Source of the DNA: an uncultured Lachnospiraceae bacterium
GTDB lineage: Bacteria > Bacillota > Clostridia > Lachnospirales > Lachnospiraceae
Length of the DNA: 32,384 nucleotides
NCBI GenBank assembly: GCA_946040795.1
Contig: CAMGCK010000019.1
Location: 1-32,384 of the forward strand
Reading direction: 5' to 3'
The notes under the pieces were generated by a model. The model was not told the origin of the DNA, made no database searches, and saw only the letters and a list, made by a program, of their open reading frames with translations. A program made the position numbers and the translations under genes. Positions 8,129 to 15,406 of the stretch are shown here, piece after piece. How positions within the stretch are numbered: the stretch's first letter is position 1; every line of letters begins with the position of its first letter.

Positions 8129-9310
8129 TCAGTGATGGAACAGTCTCATGCCGGTGAAGGCCATGGTGATACCGTAACGATCGCAGGTTGCGATGACATC
8201 GTCATCACGAACGGATCCGCCCGGCTCCGCGATGTAGCTGACACCGCTTCTGTGCGCGCGCTCGATGTTGTCACCGAAGGGGAAGAAGGCATCGGAACCC
8301 AAAGACACGCCGGTCTTGGTTGCCAGATATGCGGCCTGTTCTTCCTTGGTGAAGGGAGCGGGCTGCTCGGTGAAATACTTCTGCCAGTTGCCTTCCGCAC
8401 AGACATCTTCCTCATTCTGATTGATGTAGCTGTCGATGACATTGTCCTTTTCCGGACGGCCCAGCTTCTTGAAGGGCAGGTTCAGAACCTTGTCTGCCTG
8501 ACGAAGGAACCAGGTATCTGCCTTCTGACCTGCAAGACGGGTGCAGTGAATACGGGACTGCTGGCCGGCGCCTACGCCGATGGCCTGACCGTCATATGCG
8601 TAGCAGACGGAGTTGGACTGGGTGTACTTTAAGGTGATCAGGGAGATGATGAGGTCACGCTTGGCGGAATCCGGCAGCTCCTTGTTTTCAGTTACGATGT
8701 TCTTTAAAAGATCTTCGTCGATGCGGAAGAAGTTGTGACCCTGTTCAAAGGTGATGCCGAAGACTTCCTTGGTTTCCTGAGCGGCCGGAACGTATTCCGG
8801 ATCTACTTCAACGATGTTGTAGCCACCGTTCTTTTTCTGCTTCAGGATCTCCAGTGCTTCCGGCTCGTAACCCGGAGCGATGATACCGTCGGAAACCTCG
8901 CGCTTGATCATCTTTGCGGTGGTGACGTCGCAGACATCGGAGAGAGCGACCCAGTCACCGAAGGAGGACATACGGTCAGTACCGCGGGCTCTTGCATATG
9001 CACATGCAAGCGGAGATTCGTCCAGACCCTTGACATCGGTAACGAAGCAAGCCTTCTTTAACTTTTCATCCAGCGGAAGACCTACAGCAGCGGAGGTCGG
9101 GCTGACATGCTTGAAGGAGGTAACAGCCGGAAAACCGAGGATGTCCTTTAATTCCTTGACAAGCTGCCAGGAGTTGAAGGCATCCAGGAAGTTGATGTAA
9201 CCCGGGCGGCCGTTTAAGACCTTGATCGGAAGTTCACTGCCGTCCTTCATGTAGATGCGGGCGGGTTTCTGGTTGGGGTTGCAGCCGTACTTTAATTCGA
9301 ATTCGTTCAT
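8129..9310 (-). CDS. AICAR formyltransferase, stand-alone (split PurH C-terminal activity)
   Basis: Transfers the formyl group of 10-formyl-THF to AICAR (ZMP), giving FAICAR. The 393-residue protein covers only the AICARFT part of bifunctional PurH: KYGCNPNQKPA at the N-terminus, the catalytic Lys-His pair in SFKHVSPTSAAVG (K67, H68), SDAFFPFGDNIERA, and GGSVRDDDVI near the C-terminus. The IMP cyclohydrolase half is missing and is replaced by the separate gene just upstream (9321-10040). The start has an AGAGGTGTG site. Its substrate ZMP is the ligand of the riboswitch at the head of this operon, so the enzyme sits at the step being sensed. Annotation systems often call this form PurH or 'alternate form'. 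Confidence 0.93.
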   Translation of the reverse strand: MNEFELKYGCNPNQKPARIYMKDGSELPIKVLNGRPGYINFLDAFNSWQLVKELKDILGFPAVTSFKHVSPTSAAVGLPLDEKLKKACFVTDVKGLDESPLACAYARARGTDRMSSFGDWVALSDVCDVTTAKMIKREVSDGIIAPGYEPEALEILKQKKNGGYNIVEVDPEYVPAAQETKEVFGITFEQGHNFFRIDEDLLKNIVTENKELPDSAKRDLIISLITLKYTQSNSVCYAYDGQAIGVGAGQQSRIHCTRLAGQKADTWFLRQADKVLNLPFKKLGRPEKDNVIDSYINQNEEDVCAEGNWQKYFTEQPAPFTKEEQAAYLATKTGVSLGSDAFFPFGDNIERAHRSGVSYIAEPGGSVRDDDVIATCDRYGITMAFTGMRLFHH

Positions 9311-9320
9311 GTCACACCTC

Positions 9321-10040
9321 TTATTTATTCTTGTTGATCATGCGATTCTCTTCAGCGCCGGTTTCCAGGTTGGTGTAACGGACGTAAAGGGAAATCTTGT
9401 TATTTTCATCCAGTGCGTTCCACAGGGTAGTGGTGAAGGCATCGATATCATCCGGAATCTGAACGCGTTCCGGCTCGCCCTGGAAGGTCGGGATCGGATT
9501 GCCGTCACAGACATAGGTGTGGATGAAGTGGCCGAGGCCTGCCTTGGAAGGATAAGCGAAAGAGTAGCGTGCGCAGTCGGAGCCTTCCTCGTCGATGCTC
9601 TTTAAGATGCTCATGTCATAGGTGAAATCACCGTTTGCGAAGGTGAGCATGCCGCTGATTCTGGGAGTTAAGTTCGGAGCATCCGGCTCAAACTCGCGGA
9701 CGGTCAGGGATTCGGAGAAGGACTTTCCGGCCTTGATACCGTCATAGATGGTGTCGGTCTGGTCGCCGTTCGTCACGATCAGCTTGTTGTCCAGCTTGCG
9801 GATGGCTGCGTAAATAATGAGGCTCGGATCTTCCACTTTGGAAGCATCGAAGGGCTCGGTGTAGACCGCATTGTCCTTTTCAGTAAAGATACGGTTGCGG
9901 CTGTTGGCGCTTCTGCCCATGATGAAGTATGCGGATACGGCGTTCTTGCCGTCAGCGGACTTGCCGATGACGATGCCGCGGCCTACGTATGAGTTTCCGG
10001 TGATCAGTTCACCGATGTCGTTCACTTTGTAGATGTTCAT
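9321..10040 (-). CDS. IMP cyclohydrolase, PurO-like
   Basis: Predicted to close the ring of FAICAR to give IMP, the last step of the pathway. The 239-residue protein belongs to the IMP_cyclohyd family first known from archaea (PurO), not to the PurH N-terminal domain. Supporting segments are YVGRGIVIGKSADGKNAVSAYFIMGRS near residues 18-44, SRNRIF, and the C-terminal region with TTLWNALDENNKISLYVRY. Its start (AAGGAGAACGC upstream) overlaps the last codons of purN by 4 bases. Together with the stand-alone formyltransferase downstream it substitutes for bifunctional PurH. Confidence 0.9.
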   Translation of the reverse strand: MNIYKVNDIGELITGNSYVGRGIVIGKSADGKNAVSAYFIMGRSANSRNRIFTEKDNAVYTEPFDASKVEDPSLIIYAAIRKLDNKLIVTNGDQTDTIYDGIKAGKSFSESLTVREFEPDAPNLTPRISGMLTFANGDFTYDMSILKSIDEEGSDCARYSFAYPSKAGLGHFIHTYVCDGNPIPTFQGEPERVQIPDDIDAFTTTLWNALDENNKISLYVRYTNLETGAEENRMINKNK

Positions 10041-10654
10041 GCGTTCTCCTTATTCTTTACGATTTCAGCGGAAACCTGTTCCACAGCGGCCGGGAAGATC
10101 TTCCATTCGGCCTGTTTCATGACACGCAGCTGAAGCTTTTCAGGGGTGTCACCGGGACGGACATTCACGGCCTTCTGCATGATGATCTCGCCGCCGTCCG
10201 GGATCTCGTTGACGAAATGCACGGTAGCGCCGGTGACCTTCACGCCCTTTGCCAGTGCTGCTTCGTGGACCTTCAGTCCATAGAAGCCTTCACCGCAGAA
10301 GGAGGGAATGAGGGACGGATGGATGTTTAAGATCCGTCTGGGATAGTGAGAAGTGAATTTCTCGCTTAAGATGGCCATGAAGCCTGCCAGTACCACAAGA
10401 TCGATGTTATGGCTGTCCAGTACTTCCATGAGCTTATCTTCAAAGGCTTCCTGACCGCCGCACATCTTGCGCGTATAGTATGCGTGCTCGATGCCGGCAT
10501 TCTCCGCGCGTTCCAGCGCATAAGCCTTTTTGGTATTTGCCAGAACCAGGACCACTTCACCGTTTTTGATGATGCCGCTCTTTTCGGCATCGATGATGGC
10601 CTGGAGATTGGTTCCGCCGCCTGAACACAGGACGGCGACTCTTGCTTTTGCCAT
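10037..10654 (-). CDS. purN: Phosphoribosylglycinamide formyltransferase (GAR transformylase)
   Basis: Formylates GAR with 10-formyl-THF (step 3). At 205 residues it matches PurN. The N-terminal VLCSGGGTNLQAI phosphate-binding loop, LAGFMAIL, the catalytic NIHPSLIPSF (Asn-x-His) and the GATVHFVNEIPDGG segment are all present. The start has AAAGGAAA upstream. Its end overlaps the PurO-like gene by 4 bases, indicating coupling. It depends on formyl-THF made by Fhs at the end of the same cluster. Confidence 0.97.
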   Translation of the reverse strand: MAKARVAVLCSGGGTNLQAIIDAEKSGIIKNGEVVLVLANTKKAYALERAENAGIEHAYYTRKMCGGQEAFEDKLMEVLDSHNIDLVVLAGFMAILSEKFTSHYPRRILNIHPSLIPSFCGEGFYGLKVHEAALAKGVKVTGATVHFVNEIPDGGEIIMQKAVNVRPGDTPEKLQLRVMKQAEWKIFPAAVEQVSAEIVKNKENA

Positions 10655-10655
10655 G

Positions 10656-11255
10656 TCAGTTTCCTTTCTTGGGCAGAAGGATCGGGAACAGCATGCCGCC
10701 GATCGCGTTGCCGATGAGGACGATGAGAATGAACAGGATCACATGTCCCGAGATCATGCCGGCTGCGGCAAAATAGAACATGTCCGCGATGGAGTGTTCA
10801 AAGCCGCTCAGAATAAAGACCGGAATGCAGAACAGGATGCCTGTGATGGTCTTGTGATCGCGATAGATACTGACGGCAGTGTACATCAGGATACCGCAGA
10901 AGATCGCGCGGATCAGCGTCTGCGGAAGTGCCTGCTCCATGCGGGCCGCGCATGCGGCTTCTGCAGCGGTTCCGATGTTCGGTACCGCGTAACGGAGCGT
11001 CAGTCCCAGAACGACGGTGGCAATGAAGTTGCCGAGGAGTCCCAGAAGCAGTACGGAAACGGCTTCCTTATCGTGCTTTTCCGGAATGAATCCGATCTTT
11101 CCTGTGAAGAGGGCGTAACCCTGATAGCAGATCGTAAGAAGTGCCACGGAGAAAAGGATCGCGCCGACCCATTTGGTATCGCAGGATAAGAAGACCGAAC
11201 CGCCGATGGCGATCATGATACCGGCTGCAATGCCGGAGAAAATCTTGCGCACCAT
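10656..11255 (-). CDS. Short formate/nitrite-type (FNT family) membrane channel
   Basis: A hydrophobic protein of about 199 residues with roughly six membrane segments. The family hallmark is FEHSIADMF with the pore histidine at H154, as in FocA/NirC. The N-terminal FSGIAAGIMIAIGG and the GYALFTGKIGF segment also fit FNT proteins. It is shorter than the usual 260-290 residues. I start it at MVRK (11255), 5 bases past the purM stop, because the longer frame reads back through purM with a polar, non-membrane N-terminus. Its position between purM and purN, in a cluster that ends with formate-THF ligase, suggests formate as substrate and a role in feeding or venting the one-carbon pool. Substrate and direction are inference. 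Confidence 0.8.
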   Translation of the reverse strand: MVRKIFSGIAAGIMIAIGGSVFLSCDTKWVGAILFSVALLTICYQGYALFTGKIGFIPEKHDKEAVSVLLLGLLGNFIATVVLGLTLRYAVPNIGTAAEAACAARMEQALPQTLIRAIFCGILMYTAVSIYRDHKTITGILFCIPVFILSGFEHSIADMFYFAAAGMISGHVILFILIVLIGNAIGGMLFPILLPKKGN

Positions 11256-11259
11256 GGGA

Positions 11260-12303
11260 TCAGCAGATGGTGATCTTGTTGTCTGAAGTGATGACGGAAC
11301 CGATGACATAAGCGTCCTCGCCGTTTGCCTTCAGAATTTCAATGGCCTTGTCCGCATCCTCCGGAGCAACGGTGATGCTCATGCCGACACCCATGTTGAA
11401 GGTGTTGAACATATCGTGCTCGGTGATGTTTCCGGTCTTCTGAATGAGGTCGAAGATCGGAAGGACCTTAACGGAAGCCTTGTCGATCTTTGCGCCCAGG
11501 CCGTCCGGAATACTTCTCGGAATGTTCTCGTAGAAGCCGCCGCCGGTGATGTGGGAAATACCCTTGACGGAAACCTCCTTAAGAAGAGCAAGTACCGGCT
11601 TTACATAGATGCGGGTCGGAGCAAGGAGCGTCTCGCCCAGGGAGCGGCCGTTCAGCTCCTCACGCGGAGAGGTGAGGTCGGCATTTTCAATGTCGAATAC
11701 CTTACGTACTAAAGAGAAACCATTGGAATGAACGCCGGTAGAGGGCAGTGCAATGATGACATCGCCTTCCTTCATGGTCTTGTTGTCAATGACTTTCTTC
11801 TTATCTACAATACCGGTGGTATAGCCTGCAAGGTCATATTCGTCCTCCGGCATCATACCGGGATGTTCAGCGGTCTCACCGCCAATGAGTGCGCAGCCTG
11901 CCTGAACGCAGCCTTCCGCAACACCGCCGACGATCTCGGCGATCTGCTCCGGAATGTTCTTTCCGCAGGCAATGTAATCCAGGAAGAAAAGGGGCTTTGC
12001 GCCGCAGCAGATGACATCGTTGACACACATGGCAACACAGTCGATGCCGATGGTATCATGCTTGTCCATGAGAAGCGCGATCTTTAACTTGGTGCCTACA
12101 CCGTCGGTACCGCTTACAAGTACCGGTTCTTCCATGCCGGAAATGTCCGGCAGGAACATGCCGCCAAAGCCGCCGATGTCATCGACACAGCCTGAGGTCT
12201 TGGTACGTGCGACATGGGCCTTCATAAGTTCAACGGATCTGTAGCCTGCAGTAATGTCTACGCCTGCAGCTGCGTATGCGTCTGATTTGGACTGGGTGTT
12301 CAT
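11260..12303 (-). CDS. purM: Phosphoribosylformylglycinamidine cyclo-ligase (AIR synthetase)
   Basis: ATP-dependent closure of FGAM to AIR (step 5). It is 347 residues, the normal length. Conserved segments are [19 protein letters not shown] at the N-terminus, [51 protein letters not shown] and FNMGVGM. The start has AAAGGAG, 6 bases upstream, and lies 3 bases after the purF-like stop. The next gene (FNT channel) starts just past its stop. Confidence 0.98.
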   Translation of the reverse strand: MNTQSKSDAYAAAGVDITAGYRSVELMKAHVARTKTSGCVDDIGGFGGMFLPDISGMEEPVLVSGTDGVGTKLKIALLMDKHDTIGIDCVAMCVNDVICCGAKPLFFLDYIACGKNIPEQIAEIVGGVAEGCVQAGCALIGGETAEHPGMMPEDEYDLAGYTTGIVDKKKVIDNKTMKEGDVIIALPSTGVHSNGFSLVRKVFDIENADLTSPREELNGRSLGETLLAPTRIYVKPVLALLKEVSVKGISHITGGGFYENIPRSIPDGLGAKIDKASVKVLPIFDLIQKTGNITEHDMFNTFNMGVGMSITVAPEDADKAIEILKANGEDAYVIGSVITSDNKITIC

Positions 12304-12306
12304 GAG

Positions 12307-13731
12307 TTACTCCTTTCCGTTCCAACAATAAGTACAGAGTTCACAGGGCTCCAGGCCGATGGCCTCGATGACGCCCTCCAGGGACTGGAATTCCAGAGAA
12401 GCAAAGTGGAATTTATCGCAGATGGTCTGACGCATCTTCTTGCCTCTTTCGGAATTGCCGTCACAATATTCTTCAAGATGATTCATGCCTTCCGGACCTT
12501 CCAGCTCATCAATGACGGCACGGGCAATGAGTTCCATGTCGCTGGTTGCACGGGAGAAGTTCAGGAACTTGCAGCCGTACATGATGGGCGGGCAGGCAGA
12601 ACGCATGTGAACGGATTTTGCACCGTTCTCATACAGGAATTCAACGGTTTCGCGAAGCTGGGTTCCGCGGACGATGGAGTCATCGACGAACAGAAGGTTC
12701 TTATCCTTAATGAGCTCCGTGACCGGGATCTGCTTCATGTGTGCGACCTTGTTGCGGTCGGACTGGTTGGTCGGCATAAAGCTTCTGGACCAGGTAGGTG
12801 TATATTTAATGAAAGCACGCGCAAACGGGGTGTGGCTCTCATTGGCATAACCGATGGCATGCGGGGTACCGGAATCCGGAACACCGCCGATGTAATCCAG
12901 CTCTTCCATGCCTTCCTTGCCGGCATCGTGCTGAGCCATGATTTCACCGTTCTTGTAGCGCATGACTTCGACATTCTTTCCTTCATAAGTGGAAGTGGGG
13001 TAGCCGTAGTAGCTCCAGAGGAAGGAGCAGACGCGCTTTGTGGGAAGGGCTTCCGCGAGTTCCGTGATGCCTTCCACAGAAAGCTCGACGATCTCACCGG
13101 GGCCGAGTTCCTTTTCTGCTTCGTAACCCAGCTTCTCATAAGCGAAGGACTCAAAGGTGACGGCATAACCGGTCTCGTTCTTGCCGATCAGCATCGGCAG
13201 ACGGCCGAACTTGTCGCGTGCGCAGATGATGGTTCCCTTTTCAGTTAAAATAAGAATGGATGCGGTGCCTTCCACCTGATCCTGCGCGTAGCGGATGCCT
13301 TCGGTGAAGGTGTCCTTCTGATCGATGAGGGCTGCCAGAAGTTCGGTGTTATTGATTCGGCCGCCGGTCATGGAATCAAAGTGACCGCCGCGTTCGTTCA
13401 TGTAATGATCGATCAGCACGTCGGCGTTCCTCACAACACCGGTCAGAATGATGGCATAGGTACCAAGATGAGAACGGATGAGCATGGGCTGCGGATCGGT
13501 GTCTGAAATGCAGCCAATGGCGGAAATGCCCTTCATTTCCTCAAAAATATGTTCAAACTTGGAACGGAACGGCGCGTTTCCGATGTTGTGGATCTTGCGC
13601 TGAAGTCCGATCTCCGGATCATACGCGGCAAGACCGCCGGAACGGGTTCCGAGATGCGAGTGGTAGTCTACACCAAAAAATACATCCTGCAGACAGTCGT
13701 CACAGGATACAATACCAAAAAATCCTCCCAT
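12307..13731 (-). CDS. purF: Amidophosphoribosyltransferase homologue lacking the Cys nucleophile
   Basis: Homologue of PurF, which makes phosphoribosylamine from PRPP and glutamine (step 1). The 474 residues keep the N-terminal Ntn-hydrolase fold and the phosphoribosyltransferase domain with the PRPP loop LLFVDDSIVRGTQ (about residues 343-355). The C-terminal CELCTYC resembles the cysteines that bind the Fe-S cluster in Bacillus-type PurF. The glutaminase nucleophile, normally Cys directly after the initiator Met (MCGIFGI), is Gly here: the protein starts MGGFFGIVS. The start is secure, with AGGAGGAG upstream. It may use free ammonia, depend on another glutaminase, or act as a paralogue beside a normal PurF elsewhere. 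It heads the operon behind a riboswitch leader. Confidence 0.85.
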   Translation of the reverse strand: MGGFFGIVSCDDCLQDVFFGVDYHSHLGTRSGGLAAYDPEIGLQRKIHNIGNAPFRSKFEHIFEEMKGISAIGCISDTDPQPMLIRSHLGTYAIILTGVVRNADVLIDHYMNERGGHFDSMTGGRINNTELLAALIDQKDTFTEGIRYAQDQVEGTASILILTEKGTIICARDKFGRLPMLIGKNETGYAVTFESFAYEKLGYEAEKELGPGEIVELSVEGITELAEALPTKRVCSFLWSYYGYPTSTYEGKNVEVMRYKNGEIMAQHDAGKEGMEELDYIGGVPDSGTPHAIGYANESHTPFARAFIKYTPTWSRSFMPTNQSDRNKVAHMKQIPVTELIKDKNLLFVDDSIVRGTQLRETVEFLYENGAKSVHMRSACPPIMYGCKFLNFSRATSDMELIARAVIDELEGPEGMNHLEEYCDGNSERGKKMRQTICDKFHFASLEFQSLEGVIEAIGLEPCELCTYCWNGKE

Positions 13732-13761
13732 AAAGTCTCCTCCTACCTGGTAGCCTCAAAT

Positions 13762-13834
13762 AAAAAAACATCGGCGGGCTTTACTCGGCAGCTGCATGCG
13801 GAGTTATCCGCGCAACCCAAAAAGCCAGTCGATG
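13762..13834 (-). terminator. Second terminator-like hairpin in the purF leader, overlapping the leader ORF
   Basis: On the minus strand CATCGACTGGCTTT (13834-13821) pairs with AAAGCCCGCCGATG (13782-13769) in 12 of 14 positions. Seven T residues follow (13768-13762). An inner hairpin GCGGA-TAAC-TCCGC (13811-13798) caps it, and the leader ORF stop codon lies in that loop. The upstream half of the stem is coding sequence of the leader ORF (Ile-Asp-Trp-Leu-Phe). A translating ribosome would therefore block the stem. This looks like an attenuator rather than an end-of-gene terminator, because it sits about 30 bases before the purF start. Confidence 0.7.
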
Positions 13835-13872
13835 CAACTGTTTATATTCTTATTCAAAACCGGTCGCTTCAT
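13804..13872 (-). CDS. 22-residue leader peptide ORF before purF
   Basis: ATG at 13872-13870, stop TAA at 13806-13804. The predicted peptide is 22 residues, from MKRPVLNKNINS (1-12) to CIDWLFGLRG (13-22). A strong CGGGAGG site lies 5 bases before the ATG, as good as those of the real genes here. The ORF starts about 20 bases after the riboswitch terminator's T-run and its last third is the upstream strand of the second terminator. This geometry fits a translated attenuation leader. I do not recognise the peptide, and it may simply be a small protein. It contains one Trp and one Cys but no run of a single regulatory amino acid. Confidence 0.6.
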   Translation of the reverse strand: MKRPVLNKNINSCIDWLFGLRG

Positions 13873-13891
13873 CTTACCTCCCGAAAGAAAG

Positions 13892-13929
13892 AAAAAAGGA
13901 CACACCGAACCTGTTGGATCCGTGCGCCC
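13892..13929 (-). terminator. Intrinsic terminator of the ZTP riboswitch
   Basis: On the minus strand GGGCGCACGGATCC (13929-13916), loop AACA, then GGTTCGGTGTGTCC (13911-13898) pair in 12 of 14 positions (two G-U), followed by six T residues. The first bases of the stem (GGGC) belong to the conserved CTGGGC of the aptamer. Ligand-bound aptamer and terminator are therefore mutually exclusive, as in other ZTP riboswitches that switch gene expression on. Confidence 0.85.
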
Positions 13930-14003
13930 AGACGGTCGGCTTTCATGAACGCGTACGGTTCCTTTGTGGTGCTCCACTTGATTCCGTCAGTTGCCGTACA
14001 CGA
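13924..14003 (-). promoter_or_regulatory. ZTP (pfl) riboswitch aptamer
   Basis: Read on the minus strand, CGTGTACGG (14002-13994) pairs with CCGTACGCG (13958-13950) as P1. Inside it are AACTGACGGAA, the GTGG-AGCA-CCAC hairpin and AAAGGAACC. After a short linker comes GCCGACCGTCTGGGC. GACGG can pair with CCGTC as the known pseudoknot, a covariant of the consensus GGCGG/CCGCC. These are the diagnostic elements of the ZTP/ZMP-sensing class, which responds to ZMP/ZTP when 10-formyl-THF is low and typically controls purine and one-carbon genes. Here it precedes the purF-to-fhs cluster. Confidence 0.93.
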
Positions 14004-14019
14004 TTGAATTGACAGTAAA

Positions 14020-14048
14020 AGAATAACATAGGACCGGCTGGATATCAA
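14020..14048 (-). promoter_or_regulatory. Sigma-A-type promoter for the purine cluster
   Basis: On the minus strand, -35 TTGATA (14048-14043), a 17-base spacer, and -10 TATTCT (14025-14020). The predicted transcript starts about 10 bases before the riboswitch aptamer and has a leader of roughly 280 bases before purF. Confidence 0.65.
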
Positions 14049-14130
14049 CTAACAAAAGTGCTCATTTTTAATTTTTTAATGTGTATTTTTCGTCAGAATG
14101 TCAAAAGTGAAAAAAGCACCGGTCAGGTTC

Positions 14131-14159
14131 TTGATTTTCCCCCTTTCATAGGGTACAAT
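14131..14159 (+). promoter_or_regulatory. Sigma-A-type promoter for the pyrimidine cluster
   Basis: -35 TTGATT (14131-14136), a 17-base spacer, and -10 TACAAT (14154-14159). The pyrC start is 30 bases downstream, leaving a short leader with no room for a PyrR-type attenuator. A small CCGAAA/TTTTCGG hairpin lies just before the ribosome binding site (about 14162-14180). Confidence 0.75.
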
Positions 14160-14189
14160 AACCGAAATGAAAATTTTCGGAGGAAGAAA

Positions 14190-15386
14190 ATGGCAAGCAA
14201 GCTGAAACTGATGAAAACCAATGCTTACAACGCTTTTGAACCCATGGCGAAGCATTCCTATTTTCCTTCCGTTACCAGTGATGAATGTTATATAATTCCC
14301 GGCTTTTGTGATGTGCATGTGCATTTCCGTGAGCCGGGTTTTTCTTATAAGGAAACCATGAAAACAGGCTCGATGGCAGCGGCTGCAGGCGGTTATACCG
14401 CAGTCTTAACCATGCCCAATCTGAAGCCGGTTCCGGACAGCATCGACCATCTTCAGGAGCAGAAAACGCTGATCGAAAAAGATGCGGTGATCCATGTGTA
14501 TCCTTTTGGTGCCGTAACGGTAAATGAAGCCGGCCAGGTGATCGCGGATCTGGAGGGTATGGCCCCGGATGTCATCGGCTTCTCGGACGACGGCAAGGGC
14601 GTGCAGAACGACGATATGATGCGTGAAGTCTTTATCCGCGCCAAGAAGCTCGGAAAGATCGTATCCGCGCACTGCGAGGTCAATGATCTGCTGCACGGCG
14701 GCTACATTCATGACGGCATTTACGCGAAGGAACACGGCCACCGGGGCATCTGTTCCGAATCGGAATGGAAGATGATCGAGCGTGACATTCACCTGGCGGA
14801 GGAGATCGGCGCGCCGTACCATGTCTGTCACATTTCCTGTAAGGAGAGCGTGCAGCTGATCCGTGAAGCAAAAGCCCGCGGTGTGGACATCACCTGCGAG
14901 ACCGGCCCGCATTATCTGGTGCTGGATGAAAATGATCTTCAGGAAGAGGGCCGGTTCAAAATGAATCCGCCGCTTCGTTCCAAAGAGGATCGTGAAGCGC
15001 TGCTTCAGGGCATTCTGGACGGTACCATCGACATGATCGCCACGGATCACGCGCCGCACAGTGCCGAGGAGAAAGCGAAAGGTCTGGAAAAGAGTGCTTT
15101 CGGTATCACCGGCATTGAGACTGCGTTCCCGGTACTTTACACATATCTTGTAAAGCCGGGCATCGTCCCGATGGAAAAGATTCTGGAACTGCTTATCGAC
15201 AATCCGCGGAAACGCTTTGATATTCCGCTTGGCGATGACTGGTCCGTATGGGATCTTTCCGAAAAATATACCGTGGATCCGGAAACCTTTGTTTCCATGG
15301 GCCACGCGACACCCTTTGCGGGAGCGGAGCTTTACGGCCGCTGCCTGATGACCGTCTGCGACGGAAAGGTCGTGTACGAACGTTAA
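14190..15386 (+). CDS. pyrC: Dihydroorotase
   Basis: Reversible cyclisation of carbamoyl-aspartate to dihydroorotate, a zinc metalloenzyme of the amidohydrolase family. The protein is 398 residues. DVHVHFREPG (H43, H45, R47) gives the N-terminal metal and substrate ligands. Further signatures are AAAGGYTAVLTMPN, HCEVND, HISCKESV, CETGPHYLVL, and ATDHAPHSAEEK with the catalytic Asp. I start at 14190, not at a longer upstream frame, because GGAGGAAG lies 5 bases before it and the promoter sits between. It is the first gene of a seven-gene pyr cluster. No carbamoyl-phosphate synthase gene is in the window. Confidence 0.97.
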   Translation: MASKLKLMKTNAYNAFEPMAKHSYFPSVTSDECYIIPGFCDVHVHFREPGFSYKETMKTGSMAAAAGGYTAVLTMPNLKPVPDSIDHLQEQKTLIEKDAVIHVYPFGAVTVNEAGQVIADLEGMAPDVIGFSDDGKGVQNDDMMREVFIRAKKLGKIVSAHCEVNDLLHGGYIHDGIYAKEHGHRGICSESEWKMIERDIHLAEEIGAPYHVCHISCKESVQLIREAKARGVDITCETGPHYLVLDENDLQEEGRFKMNPPLRSKEDREALLQGILDGTIDMIATDHAPHSAEEKAKGLEKSAFGITGIETAFPVLYTYLVKPGIVPMEKILELLIDNPRKRFDIPLGDDWSVWDLSEKYTVDPETFVSMGHATPFAGAELYGRCLMTVCDGKVVYER

Positions 15387-15406
15387 AATGAACAGAAGAG
15401 GTCAAT

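Noticed and set aside
13892-13929. End terminator of some upstream gene
   Set aside because: Its stem shares bases with the ZTP aptamer and no gene ends upstream on the minus strand, so it belongs to the riboswitch.
14160-14189. PyrR-binding attenuator before pyrC
   Set aside because: The leader from the predicted start site to pyrC is only about 25 bases, too short for the anti-antiterminator structure.
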